From assembly GCA_002490465.1 (NCBI GenBank), contig DKUB01000053.1:1-36465 (forward strand): a stretch of 36,465 bases of DNA, given 5' to 3'. Position 1 is the first letter of the stretch, and every line of letters begins with the position of its first letter. This stretch comes from Lachnoclostridium sp. UBA7215. GTDB taxonomy: Bacteria > Bacillota > Clostridia > Lachnospirales > Lachnospiraceae. The notes under the pieces were generated by a model. That model made no database searches and had not been told where the DNA came from. It was given only the letters and a program-made list of their open reading frames with translations. The translations under genes were made by a program, and so were the position numbers. Shown here in pieces: positions 23,260-32,078 of the stretch.

Positions 23260-24231
23260 ATGGCAGTCAGGATTATTGGGACGGGCAGCTACCTTCCGAA
23301 AAAGGTGGCAGATAACCACTTTTTATCGACAATTGTGGATACCGATGATGAGTGGATACGCCAGCGTACAGGGATTAAGGAGCGCCATCTTTCGAGTGGG
23401 AAAGAGGGCACAACATATATGGCAGTTCATGCGGCAGAGGCTGCGTTGGAGAATGCCGGAATCGAAGCAGAAGAACTGGATATGATTATTTTGGCTACGC
23501 TGTCAGCAGATACCTATGTACCAAGTACCTCGTGTTCTGTGCAGGGGGCTATTGGAGCTATCCGGGCAACGTGTTTTGACCTTAACGCTGCCTGTTCCGG
23601 TTTTCTGTTTGGTATAAATACAGCCTATGCCTATATTGAGATGGGGATGGCTAAAACTGTGCTTGTGATTGGTGCGGAGACGCTTTCGAGAGAAGTGGAT
23701 TGGTCTGACAGAAGTTCCTGCATTTTGTTTGGTGATGGTGCCGGGGCAGCCATAATCCGCGGCGAAGAGGGGGATGGCGGTCTGATTGCCAGCGTGACCG
23801 GTTCCGATGGAAGCCAGGGAGATGTATTGACATGTAAGGGGAGGGGAATACAGAACCCGTTCCATTCTTCAAAGAGAAAAAAAGATTACATACGGATGGA
23901 AGGGCAGGCGGTATTTCGGTTTGCTGTTACTACCGTGCCCCGATGCATCCGGCAGATTTTGAAAAAAACGGAGTTGAATGCCTCCGATATTAAATATTTT
24001 ATTTTGCATCAGGCGAATGAGAGGATATTGGAAGTGATTGCCAAGAGACTGAAGGTTGATTTGGATAAATTTCCAATGAATCTTGACCGGTATGGGAATA
24101 CTTCCTCTGCCAGTATCCCAATTCTTCTGGATGAATTAAACCGAAACGGCTTATTGGTGAGAGGAGATAAAATTATTCTCTCTGGTTTTGGCGGCGGTTT
24201 GACATGGGGAGCAATTCTTTTTGAATGGTAA
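23260..24231 (+). CDS. fabH: Beta-ketoacyl-ACP synthase III
   Basis: A 323-residue enzyme that condenses acetyl-CoA (or a branched primer) with malonyl-ACP to start fatty-acid synthesis. The triad is intact: Cys112 in NAACSGF, His250 in LHQANERI and Asn280 in RYGNTSSAS. DEWIRQRTGI near the N-terminus and the C-terminal GFGGGLTWGA are typical of FabH. I chose the ATG at 23260 because GGAGG lies just upstream; an earlier ATG overlaps that site. Unusually, no other fab, acpP or plsX gene is adjacent; it is followed by a nucleosidase-like gene 22 bp on, so this may be a second or stand-alone FabH. Confidence 0.93.
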   Translation: MAVRIIGTGSYLPKKVADNHFLSTIVDTDDEWIRQRTGIKERHLSSGKEGTTYMAVHAAEAALENAGIEAEELDMIILATLSADTYVPSTSCSVQGAIGAIRATCFDLNAACSGFLFGINTAYAYIEMGMAKTVLVIGAETLSREVDWSDRSSCILFGDGAGAAIIRGEEGDGGLIASVTGSDGSQGDVLTCKGRGIQNPFHSSKRKKDYIRMEGQAVFRFAVTTVPRCIRQILKKTELNASDIKYFILHQANERILEVIAKRLKVDLDKFPMNLDRYGNTSSASIPILLDELNRNGLLVRGDKIILSGFGGGLTWGAILFEW

Positions 24232-24253
24232 ATGCGATTGGAGGGAGCGGTAT

Positions 24254-24958
24254 ATGAAGAAAATATTGTTACAGGGAGCAATGGAATCAGAAACTGCTTT
24301 TTTTATTCAACAGGTAAAAAAACTGCCTGATTACCAATGTTTGAATCTGGATGGACAGATATACCATCAGGGGACGTCAGGAGATATAACAGTAATTGTT
24401 AATACAACGGGAATGGGAACAGTGAAAGCCAGTATGGCGACAACTTATGCCCTGCATGCCCTGCATCCGACCATGGTGATTAATCAGGGGACAGCCGGGG
24501 GGCAGGTAAGGGAATTGAGTACCGGTGATGTAGTTCTCGTCTATGAGGCAGTGAATATTAATATTTTAAATATGCCGAAAAAGAAGATAGGAGAGGGAAG
24601 CGATCCTTTTAGCTGGCACTGTGAAGATAAGGTTTATTATAAGTCTGACGACCGATTGTTTCATTTTTTTGTAGACCATGAGGCTGACTATTCTGCTGGA
24701 AAAATAATGCGTGGAAGAGTAGCGACTGGAGATATATACAGTCGGGAGGATGACCGTATTATCTGGCTGGAGGAACAGTACCATACGCTTTGTGAGGATA
24801 TGGAAAGTGCTGCGGTATTTGAGGTGTGCAGTAATTTTCAGACCCCCTGCATGGGACTTCGGGTAATTTCCAATAATGAACTTCTGGATGAGGTGTTTAA
24901 CAGAGAAACCGGTACGCTATTACAGGAATATATATGGAAGCTTTTGCCATTGATGTAG
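24254..24958 (+). CDS. MTA/SAH nucleosidase-like protein with an Asp-to-Asn change in the active site
   Basis: A 234-residue member of the nucleoside phosphorylase/nucleosidase fold. Matching residues of the E. coli 5'-methylthioadenosine/S-adenosylhomocysteine nucleosidase are Glu13 in GAMESE and Glu184 in EDMESAAVFEVC. The catalytic Asp that protonates the purine (Asp197 in E. coli, in an ISD motif) is replaced by Asn207 in RVISNNE. An Asn at this position is known in purine nucleoside phosphorylases acting on 6-oxopurines, so the substrate may be inosine/guanosine-like rather than adenine-based. That is inference. GGAGGGAG precedes the start. It is cotranscribed with fabH and followed by a strong terminator. 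Confidence 0.8.
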   Translation: MKKILLQGAMESETAFFIQQVKKLPDYQCLNLDGQIYHQGTSGDITVIVNTTGMGTVKASMATTYALHALHPTMVINQGTAGGQVRELSTGDVVLVYEAVNINILNMPKKKIGEGSDPFSWHCEDKVYYKSDDRLFHFFVDHEADYSAGKIMRGRVATGDIYSREDDRIIWLEEQYHTLCEDMESAAVFEVCSNFQTPCMGLRVISNNELLDEVFNRETGTLLQEYIWKLLPLM

Positions 24959-24977
24959 GACTTGGGCATAAAACAGA

Positions 24978-25018
24978 CCCCTTTTGCATAAGATATAGTG
25001 CAAAGGGGGTTTTTTTTT
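24978..25018 (+). terminator. Terminator of the fabH operon, overlapping the start of the SpoIID-like gene
   Basis: CCCCTTTTGCA (24978-24988) pairs with TGCAAAGGGG (24999-25008), with one bulged T, followed by nine T (25010-25018). The G-run (25005-25009) is also the Shine-Dalgarno of the next gene, and the end of the T-run supplies its TTG start. Confidence 0.85.
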
Positions 25019-26783
25019 GAAAAGGACAGGCAGGGTTTTGTTTCTTTTGTTTCTTCTGGCAGTCTGTATGCTTGGTCTGTGGATGTTCCAGTCGTGGAGA
25101 GAAGAACGGCAAAAGGGGCAGCAGGAAGTGTTACATAATGTATATATAACAGATGCCAGCGGGACATCGGTAACAGTTGTTGAAAAAGAAAGTACAAGCC
25201 TTGAAAGTGCTGCGGCAGTGTCAGCGGGTGCAGTACAGGGTGTTGTGGCAGATTTGTATTTACATAATAATAAAATAACCAGAATTGTGAAAAAACCGGA
25301 ATATGTCACAGGGACGATTCAAAAAATCAGCGATGGCAAAATAACGCTGGACGAGTATGGGGAGGTTGAACTTGCTGGTGATTTTGCGTTGTATCATATT
25401 TCGCAGGAGGGAAATGTGACGAGGGGAGAAAAAGACGATTTGGCAGTGGGTCAGTTGGAAGTGAGGTTTGTCGCTGCGGGAAGTCAGATTTGTGCAGCAG
25501 TTGTGCCGGAGAAAAAAATTGACAATATCCGCGTGCTTTTATACAACAGTGATTACTCCTCCTATAATCACAGCAAAGTTGTTCTTTCGGCAACAGAAGG
25601 GTGTCGGGTTCGCCACAATAAAGAGGTGAAGGAATATAAAAAGGGAGAAAAAATAACTTTTGAACCGAAGCAGATTACAGGTGATTTTATTGTGGAAACA
25701 GGGGGAAAAGGGAAAATACAGATTGAGAGTCTGAAAAGACAGAGCGGGACTCCTGCGTACCGTGGAGCAATTCGTATAACAAAGGAAGACAATGCCATTC
25801 ATTTAGTTAATGAACTTCCCTTAGAGGAATATCTATATAGTGTAGTTCCGAGTGAAATGCCTACGGAGTATGGTATGGAAGCTTTAAAGGCTCAGGCAGT
25901 CTGTGCCAGAAGTTATGCCGTCAGGCAGATGAAAGGAAAAAGGCTGGCGGGGTATGGCGCCCACGTGGATGATGGGGTGTCTTTTCAGGTATATAATAAT
26001 CAAAAGGAAGATTCCCGTTCCATGGAAGCTGTGAATGCTACGGCGGGGCAGGTGGCAGTATATAAAGAGAAAATAGCGGCCACATATTTTTATTCCGCAT
26101 CCTGCGGAAGCCGTGCCGGTACAAAGGATGTATGGTTTACAAAAAAGGATGCCGCCTATCTTCCATCTGGAGAGGAGAAGGAAAACAGGGATTTATCGGG
26201 AGAAGATGCGTTTTCTTCCTTTATCCGTTCTGTGTCATCTTCTCTGGATGCGGATTCGTCATGGTTTCGTTGGAGTGCGTCCATTGGTGCAGAGCAGCTG
26301 CAGGCTTCCATTGAGAAAAATCTGCCGGGACGGTGTGCGGCAAATCGTACACAGATTCAGGTTCGTCAGGCAGATGGAAGTTTTAAAAGCGAAGCAATTT
26401 CAGAGATTGGAAAACTTAAGGGGATAACGGTAAAAACACGTGGGAAAGGCGGTGTTGTATCAATAGTAGAAATCGAGGGGAGTGAGGATACTATCCGTGT
26501 ATTTACAGAGTACAACATCCGGGTACTTTTTGGAGGAAAAGAGATTTCATATCTTAGAAATGATAAGAAAAAGGTCAATGGACTCAGTCTGCTTCCGAGT
26601 GGTTTTTTCTGTGTGGAGAAAAAAGGAGACAATTTTCAGTTTTATGGCGGCGGATATGGCCATGGAGTAGGCATGAGCCAGAATGGGGCAAATACAATGG
26701 CAAAGCAGGGAAAGAGTTATCGTGATATCCTTACTTTTTATTTCCCAGGAACGACCGTAGCAGGCCGGGAAGCTGTCGGATAG
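25017..26783 (+). CDS. SpoIID/LytB-domain cell-wall protein, membrane-anchored
   Basis: A 588-residue protein with an N-terminal signal anchor (about 6-26), a beta-rich N-terminal region (about 75-245) and a SpoIID domain (about 255-575). Seen motifs are EYLYSVVPSEMPTEYGMEAL, with Glu280 matching the catalytic acid of SpoIID lytic transglycosylase, then HVDDGVSFQVY, YSASCGSRAG and the C-terminal YGHGVGMSQNGANTMA. SpoIID cuts glycan strands denuded of peptides during engulfment; this longer relative may act in sporulation or general wall remodelling. The TTG start at 25017 is favoured because only it includes the basic N-terminus before the anchor, and GGGGG lies 7 bases upstream. Its 3' end overlaps the convergent YihY gene by 53 bp. 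Confidence 0.88.
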   Translation: MKRTGRVLFLLFLLAVCMLGLWMFQSWREERQKGQQEVLHNVYITDASGTSVTVVEKESTSLESAAAVSAGAVQGVVADLYLHNNKITRIVKKPEYVTGTIQKISDGKITLDEYGEVELAGDFALYHISQEGNVTRGEKDDLAVGQLEVRFVAAGSQICAAVVPEKKIDNIRVLLYNSDYSSYNHSKVVLSATEGCRVRHNKEVKEYKKGEKITFEPKQITGDFIVETGGKGKIQIESLKRQSGTPAYRGAIRITKEDNAIHLVNELPLEEYLYSVVPSEMPTEYGMEALKAQAVCARSYAVRQMKGKRLAGYGAHVDDGVSFQVYNNQKEDSRSMEAVNATAGQVAVYKEKIAATYFYSASCGSRAGTKDVWFTKKDAAYLPSGEEKENRDLSGEDAFSSFIRSVSSSLDADSSWFRWSASIGAEQLQASIEKNLPGRCAANRTQIQVRQADGSFKSEAISEIGKLKGITVKTRGKGGVVSIVEIEGSEDTIRVFTEYNIRVLFGGKEISYLRNDKKKVNGLSLLPSGFFCVEKKGDNFQFYGGGYGHGVGMSQNGANTMAKQGKSYRDILTFYFPGTTVAGREAVG

Positions 26784-27603
26784 ATTCTAATAAACGCAGA
26801 TGTTTTTCTTCCCTGAGATATTGATTAAACAACCCGCCCAAAAAGATAATAATGATGCTGCCGTATATCCAGAGCATAAGGAGCACTACGTAAGTCAGGC
26901 TGCCGTAAATGGAAGAAAAATTACTGTGATAGTCAATGTATAGGGAATACAGATAGGAAAAAGATATCCAGAGAAAAGCGGCCAGGCCGGCGCCGGGCAA
27001 TTCATCACGGAATGTTGTTTTATGCCCGGGAACAAATCGGTACAGGACAAGAAAGTACAGTACAAAAACGAGAAAAGCTACTGCGGAGCGCAAAAGAAAT
27101 AATATAATATTAAGATTTGTGATAATGGGGAAAAGGCGGTGAATCAGAAGGACAATTTGGTTGCCGTATACTAAAAGGAGAAGGCTGATAATCAGCATGA
27201 CCGTAAAGACAACGGTATCCAGAAGAGAGTGAAGACGGCGGCTGGCAACGCCACGCCGTTCTTTGACTTCATATATTTCTTCTAATTCTAATATCACGCC
27301 TGAAAATCCTTTTGAACCGGACCACAGAGTGACAATTACGGTAATGGATAAAATAGTGCCGGAGGCAGCTGCATAGGTTTCCTTCATCCAGTCAACAGCG
27401 AGTCCACTGAGGGGACCCGGCACAACTTCCCGCACAGCAGTAAGAATGGTATCTTCGCTTAGTGGCGTATATTGTATTAGGGTGATTAGGAACATAAGAA
27501 ACGGGAAAATAGAGACCTGAACAAAAAAAGCAACATGTGCAGCGTGAATAGAAATTTTCCTTTCACTAAATTTTGATGTAAACCACAAAAATATATTATT
27601 CAT
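26731..27603 (-). CDS. YihY/virulence factor BrkB family membrane protein
   Basis: A 290-residue protein with about six membrane helices. Family features are HAAHVAFFVQVSIFPFLMFL in the first helix, GSKGFSGVILELEEIYEVKE after the second, LVLYRFVPGHK, and the last helices with YVVLLMLWIYGSIIIIFLGG. BrkB/YihY proteins are common; transport of small molecules or lipids has been suggested, but the function is not settled. The start has GGAGG 6 bases upstream. Its last 53 bp overlap the end of the SpoIID-like gene, so the two mRNAs could pair at their 3' ends. Confidence 0.9.
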   Translation of the reverse strand: MNNIFLWFTSKFSERKISIHAAHVAFFVQVSIFPFLMFLITLIQYTPLSEDTILTAVREVVPGPLSGLAVDWMKETYAAASGTILSITVIVTLWSGSKGFSGVILELEEIYEVKERRGVASRRLHSLLDTVVFTVMLIISLLLLVYGNQIVLLIHRLFPIITNLNIILFLLRSAVAFLVFVLYFLVLYRFVPGHKTTFRDELPGAGLAAFLWISFSYLYSLYIDYHSNFSSIYGSLTYVVLLMLWIYGSIIIIFLGGLFNQYLREEKHLRLLESIRQLPGLLRSFLGNKK

Positions 27604-27632
27604 ATGTTCCTCCGTTTCTATCTGGTACTATT

Positions 27633-27661
27633 AGTATATGAAAAAATACAAATAAAATCAA
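27633..27661 (-). promoter_or_regulatory. Promoter of the YihY/BrkB gene
   Basis: Minus-strand TTGATT (27661-27656), a 17-base spacer and TATACT (27638-27633), 30 bases before the start codon. It is back to back with the pheST promoter. Confidence 0.75.
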
Positions 27662-27671
27662 CAGAGTTCTC

Positions 27672-27700
27672 TTGACGGTTTTCTTATGTTGTGGTAAAGT
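27672..27700 (+). promoter_or_regulatory. Promoter of the pheST T-box operon
   Basis: TTGACG (27672-27677), a 17-base spacer and TAAAGT (27695-27700), just ahead of the T-box leader; the transcript should start near 27707. Confidence 0.75.
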
Positions 27701-27706
27701 GATTAA

Positions 27707-28002
27707 TATTAAAGGCGAAGATGGTGCGGCACATGCCCGGAATCGGGCAGCCACAGGCTGTTATTACCCTTCAGAGAGGCAGAATCACCGGCTGAAAGTC
27801 CTGCCAGGGTTCCATATCAGTTGAATTTCTCACTGGAGCTTTGTTTCTGAACGATGTGTTTCTGTGTCTTGTAGGGAACAACGGGTCGTACACGTTATCG
27901 TGCGGAAAGAGAGTCTGTCGGAATAGTGGCAGGAATCAGGGTGGTACCGCGGGTAAAATCGTCCCTTGCATATTGTTTTCATGCATATGCAGGGGTTTTT
28001 TT
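27707..28002 (+). promoter_or_regulatory. T-box riboswitch sensing uncharged tRNA-Phe
   Basis: A leader of about 295 bases. The T-box core AGGGTGGTACCGCG (27938-27951) is unmistakable. Its TGGT would pair with the ACCA end of tRNA, fitting the A discriminator of tRNA-Phe. Stem I lies upstream (about 27715-27840) with the AGATGG and AGAGAG elements. TTC at 27827-27829, just before ACTGGAGC, is the best specifier codon and matches Phe. A terminator ends it. When tRNA-Phe is uncharged, the antiterminator forms and pheS/pheT are transcribed. Confidence 0.93.
27963..28002 (+). terminator. T-box terminator
   Basis: CCCTTGCATAT (27963-27973) pairs with ATATGCAGGGG (27985-27995), one G-U pair, followed by seven T. 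It competes with the antiterminator that includes the T-box core. Confidence 0.92.
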
Positions 28003-28005
28003 GCT

Positions 28006-28028
28006 TTATAGGAAAGACCGTCTTATGC
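28006..28028 (+). repeat. Post-terminator motif, copy 2
   Basis: TTATAGGAAAGA-N5-TTATGC, 3 bases after the T-box T-run, the same relative place as copy 1 at 11778-11800. Confidence 0.5.
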
Positions 28029-28087
28029 GGATGGCTGCGGTTCTCAGCCAGCCATTTTTTAAATGTATAAAGAAAGGAACAGTCAAA

Positions 28088-29107
28088 ATGAGAGAGAAGC
28101 TTCAGAAAATTTTAGACAATGCACTGGAACAAATTGAAAATTCCGGTGAACTGGATAAGCTTAATGATATCCGTATTTCCTTCCTTGGAAAAAAGGGAGA
28201 GCTTACAGGCGTTCTCAAATCCATGAAAGAAGTGGCGCCGGAGGATAGGCCCAAAGTCGGCCAGCTTGTCAATGAGGTGAGGGGCCGGATTGAAGAGAGA
28301 CTGGAAGAGAAAAAAGCAGTCTTTGAGAAAAAGGCCAGAGAAGAGAGAATGAAAGCAGAGGTTATTGACGTAACGCTGCCCGGCAGGCAAAAGGAGCTGG
28401 GCCACCGCCATCCGAATACCATTACCCTGGAAGAAGTAGAAAAAATCTTTATTGGTATGGGTTATGAGGTTGTAGAGGGGCCGGAAGTAGAGTATGATTA
28501 TTATAATTTTGAAGCTTTGAATATTCCGGCAAACCATCCGGCAAAGGATGAGCAGGATACCTTTTACATCAATGATAAAATTTTGCTGCGTACGCAGACC
28601 TCATCCGTGCAGGTACACGTGATGGAACAGGGGAAACTGCCGATTCGTATGATTTCTCCGGGAAGGGTATTCCGGAGTGATGATGTGGACGCCACCCATT
28701 CCCCGTCCTTCCATCAGATTGAGGGACTGGTAATTGATAAAAATGTTACGTTTGCCGACTTGAAAGGAACATTGGAACAGTTTGCAAGGCAGCTGTTTGG
28801 AGAAAATACAAAAGTCAAATTCCGTCCGCACCATTTTCCATTTACAGAACCTTCGGCAGAGATGGATGTGACCTGTTTTAAATGCGGGGGAAAGGGATGC
28901 CGTTTCTGCAAAGGGGAAGGCTGGATAGAGATTCTTGGCTGTGGTATGGTTCATCCGCACGTACTGGAAATGAGGGATATTGATCCGGAGGAGTACACCG
29001 GTTTTGCCTTTGGTGTAGGCCTTGAGAGAATTGCCTTGTTAAAATATGAAATAGATGATATGAGACTTTTATATGAAAATGATAAGAGATTTTTAGAACA
29101 GTTTTAG
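28088..29107 (+). CDS. pheS: Phenylalanyl-tRNA synthetase alpha subunit
   Basis: A 339-residue catalytic subunit of the alpha2-beta2 class II synthetase that joins Phe to tRNA-Phe. An N-terminal coiled coil (about 1-90) binds tRNA. Class II motifs are seen: motif 2 region RVFRSDDVDATHSPSFHQ and motif 3 GFAFGVGLERIALLKY. FKCGGKGCRFC is a cysteine cluster found in many bacterial PheS. I chose the ATG at 28088 because AGGAA lies upstream; a longer frame would begin in the T-box. pheT follows 17 bp later. Confidence 0.98.
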   Translation: MREKLQKILDNALEQIENSGELDKLNDIRISFLGKKGELTGVLKSMKEVAPEDRPKVGQLVNEVRGRIEERLEEKKAVFEKKAREERMKAEVIDVTLPGRQKELGHRHPNTITLEEVEKIFIGMGYEVVEGPEVEYDYYNFEALNIPANHPAKDEQDTFYINDKILLRTQTSSVQVHVMEQGKLPIRMISPGRVFRSDDVDATHSPSFHQIEGLVIDKNVTFADLKGTLEQFARQLFGENTKVKFRPHHFPFTEPSAEMDVTCFKCGGKGCRFCKGEGWIEILGCGMVHPHVLEMRDIDPEEYTGFAFGVGLERIALLKYEIDDMRLLYENDKRFLEQF

Positions 29108-29124
29108 AAAGGATTCGTTGAGTT

Positions 29125-31569
29125 ATGAATACACCATTATCATGGATTAAAGCATACGTACCGGAACTGGATTGTACCGAGCAGGAGTACATGGATGCTA
29201 TGACCATGTCAGGTACAAAAGTAGAAGGGTATGAGAAACTGGATGCTGACCTGGAAAACATTATTGTCGGAAAAATAGAAAAAATAGAGAGGCATCCGGA
29301 TGCGGATAAGCTTGTGGTATGCCAGGTGGCAATTGATGAGAACGGGACGACAACCCAGATTGTGACAGGGGCCAGTAACGTCCGGGAGGGGCAGAAAGTC
29401 CCTGTTGTGCTGAGCGGCGGCAAAGTGGCAGGTGGTCATGACGGGAAAAAGACCCCGGGTGGGATTAAAATCAAAAAAGGGAAGCTCCGCGGAGTAGAGA
29501 GTAACGGCATGATGTGCTCGATTGAGGAGCTTGGCTCTTCCAGGGATTATTATCCGGATGCTCCGGAAGATGGAATTTATATTTTAAGTGACAATCCCGA
29601 ATATAAAGATGCCCCGATAGGAAGTGACGCGATATCGCTGCTGGGGCTGCGGGATGCCAACTTTGAGTATGAGGTTACGTCAAATCGTGTGGACTGTTTC
29701 GGCGTGATTGGAATTGCCAGAGAGGCAGCGGCAACATTTGGAAAGCCCTTTGTTCCGCCGGTTGTTAAGGAAGTGGCGGTAAACAGCAGTGAGAGGGCAG
29801 AGGATTATATTGATGTTGAGGTTCTGGCACAGGATTTGTGTACCCGCTATGTGGCGCGTGTTGTAAAAAATATCAACATAGCGCCGTCACCGGAGTGGAT
29901 GCAGCGTCGGCTGGCGGCCAGTGGAATACGCCCGATTAATAATATTGTAGATATAACCAATTATGTCATGGAAGAATATTCCCAGCCTATGCATGCCTAT
30001 GATTTAGACACAATTGCCGGGAAAAAAATTATTGTGAAAAGGGCAGAGGAGGGAGAGACGTTCCAGACGCTTGACGGTCAGATGCGGGAATTGGACCCTT
30101 CAGTTTTAATGATTTGCGATGGGGAAAAGTCTGTTGGTCTTGCCGGAATTATGGGTGGAGAAAATTCTAAAATCACAGATGATGTTAAGACGATGCTCTT
30201 TGAGGCGGCATGTTTTGACGGCACGAATATCCGTCTGTCCGGTAAAAAGCTTGGTATGCGCACGGATGCACAGGCAAAATTTGAAAAGGGCCTGGACCCT
30301 AATACGGCGATGGAGGCAATGAACCGCGCCTGCCAGTTGATTGAAGAGCTGGGAGCGGGAGAGGTTGTCGGGGGATGCGTAGACGTATATCCGAATAAAA
30401 AAGAGCCGATTACCGTTGCTTATGATGTTGGGAGAATTAATGCACTCCTGGGTATTGACGTTTCGGAAGACGAGATGTGCAGATATTGGAGCATGGTGGA
30501 TTTAGAGCCGGATAAAGAGACAAAAACGGTAAAGGTGCCGACATGGAGGCAGGATGTTCTGCGGCTTGCGGATTTAGCAGAAGAGGTAGCACGCTTTTAC
30601 GGTTATGATAAGATTCCTACGACGCTGCCGAGCGGAGAGGCAACACAGGGAGGGATTTCTTATGAAGCGGCAATTCAGAGTATGGTGAGAACGGTGGTAG
30701 AGCAGTATGGTTTTTCAGAGGGTATGACATATTCTTTTGAAAGTCCCAGGGTGTTTGATATGCTGCTTCTTCCGGAGGACAGCAAACTGCGTCAGGCAAT
30801 TGAAATTTCTAATCCTCTTGGGGCGGATTACAGTATTATGCGCACATCACCCCTGAATGGAATGCTTACGTCTCTGGCCACTAATTACAACCGCCGGAAT
30901 AAGAATATGAGGTTATACGAATTTGCAAATATCTATCTGCCAAAGGCACTTCCGCTGACAGAGCTGCCGGATGAGAGAATGCAGCTTGCTCTCGGCATGT
31001 ATGGAGATGGAGATTTCTTTGATATGAAAGGATGTGTGGAATCCGTGCTGGCAAAACTCGGTATCCGCGAGACAGTAACATGGGAGCCGGATGAGAGCCG
31101 TACCTTTTTGCACCCGGGAAGATGTGCAGATATTTGTATAGATGGGGAAAGCATTGGATTTTTAGGGGAAGTGCATCCGGAAACAGCACAAAATTATGAC
31201 ATTGGAACAAAAGCTTATGTGGCAGTTTTAGATATGCCGATGCTTGTCAGTCAGTCAGCTTTTGATACAAAATATAAGGGTGTGGCAAAATTCCCTGCCG
31301 TGACCCGTGATATTTCCCTTGTAATGAAGAAGGATATTCTGGCCGGACAGGTGGAGGAAGTAATCCGTAAAGCAGGCGGGAAACTTTTAGAGAAATATCA
31401 GCTGTTTGATATCTACGAGGGTGAAAATATTGGGGACGATGAGAAATCTCTGGCATATTCTATTCGTTTCCGTGCATCAGACCGCACCTTAGAGGAAAAG
31501 GATGTAAAGACTGTTATGGATAAAATCCTTACTAAACTGGATACATTAGGAGTTACATTGAGACAGTAG
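29125..31569 (+). CDS. pheT: Phenylalanyl-tRNA synthetase beta subunit
   Basis: An 814-residue subunit, full length. Order: N-terminal region, EMAP/OB tRNA-binding domain (about 40-155, with IEKIERHPDADKLVVCQV), B3/4 editing domain (about 215-395, IRPINNIVDITNYVMEE), B5 (about 420-500), a catalytic-like core (about 510-710) and the C-terminal FDX-ACB domain (about 720-814, KFPAVTRDISLVMKKD). It completes the heterotetramer with PheS, edits Tyr mischarged onto tRNA-Phe and is under the same T-box. AAAGGA lies upstream. Nothing unusual was seen. Confidence 0.98.
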   Translation: MNTPLSWIKAYVPELDCTEQEYMDAMTMSGTKVEGYEKLDADLENIIVGKIEKIERHPDADKLVVCQVAIDENGTTTQIVTGASNVREGQKVPVVLSGGKVAGGHDGKKTPGGIKIKKGKLRGVESNGMMCSIEELGSSRDYYPDAPEDGIYILSDNPEYKDAPIGSDAISLLGLRDANFEYEVTSNRVDCFGVIGIAREAAATFGKPFVPPVVKEVAVNSSERAEDYIDVEVLAQDLCTRYVARVVKNINIAPSPEWMQRRLAASGIRPINNIVDITNYVMEEYSQPMHAYDLDTIAGKKIIVKRAEEGETFQTLDGQMRELDPSVLMICDGEKSVGLAGIMGGENSKITDDVKTMLFEAACFDGTNIRLSGKKLGMRTDAQAKFEKGLDPNTAMEAMNRACQLIEELGAGEVVGGCVDVYPNKKEPITVAYDVGRINALLGIDVSEDEMCRYWSMVDLEPDKETKTVKVPTWRQDVLRLADLAEEVARFYGYDKIPTTLPSGEATQGGISYEAAIQSMVRTVVEQYGFSEGMTYSFESPRVFDMLLLPEDSKLRQAIEISNPLGADYSIMRTSPLNGMLTSLATNYNRRNKNMRLYEFANIYLPKALPLTELPDERMQLALGMYGDGDFFDMKGCVESVLAKLGIRETVTWEPDESRTFLHPGRCADICIDGESIGFLGEVHPETAQNYDIGTKAYVAVLDMPMLVSQSAFDTKYKGVAKFPAVTRDISLVMKKDILAGQVEEVIRKAGGKLLEKYQLFDIYEGENIGDDEKSLAYSIRFRASDRTLEEKDVKTVMDKILTKLDTLGVTLRQ

Positions 31570-31578
31570 GAGGTTAAA

Positions 31579-32064
31579 TTGAAAAAAATAATCCGTAACA
31601 TGTTGAGTGTATGCTTTATTTGCTACATGATTCTGCTTGTATATTTTTTGTTCTTCAGTGAGGAGTATGGACGAAATGAGCCATACTCCTCCTACCAGTA
31701 TAATTTTACGCTTTTTCGCGAGTTGAACCGGTATTTTCAGTACCGCAGCCAGATTGGCATAATGTATTTTCTTATCAATGTGGTCGGGAATGTAGTGGCA
31801 TTTATGCCCTTTGGCTTTCTGGTTCCTGTGCTCTATCGGGAACAGCGCAAAGAGGGAACACATATGGGGCACTATTTCCGAAGCTTTCTTTTTGTATCTT
31901 TTCTCGGATTTTTATTCAGTTTAGCAGTAGAGACGGTACAGCTGGTGACAAAAGTGGGATGTTTTGACGTTGATGATCTGATGTTAAATACCATTGGCGT
32001 AATGCTGGGATATGTGGTATATTATATCAGTAAGAAAGTGATTGGCCTGTTTGGCCGCAGATAA
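31579..32064 (+). CDS. VanZ-like membrane protein
   Basis: A 161-residue protein with about four membrane helices and VanZ-family signatures NVVGNVVAFMPFGFLVP and ETVQLVTKVGCFDVDDLMLN. The founding VanZ gives low-level teicoplanin resistance; most relatives have unknown roles. I chose the TTG at 31579 because GGAGG (31569-31573), overlapping the pheT stop, lies 5 bases upstream and the basic start KKIIRN follows. It is probably cotranscribed with pheST by readthrough, with no terminator in between. Confidence 0.88.
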   Translation: MKKIIRNMLSVCFICYMILLVYFLFFSEEYGRNEPYSSYQYNFTLFRELNRYFQYRSQIGIMYFLINVVGNVVAFMPFGFLVPVLYREQRKEGTHMGHYFRSFLFVSFLGFLFSLAVETVQLVTKVGCFDVDDLMLNTIGVMLGYVVYYISKKVIGLFGRR

Positions 32065-32078
32065 GAAAGGAGGCCATG

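Noticed and set aside
27926..28087. N-terminal extension of PheS
   Set aside because: Translates the T-box antiterminator and terminator; PheS family length and the ribosome site fit ATG 28088.
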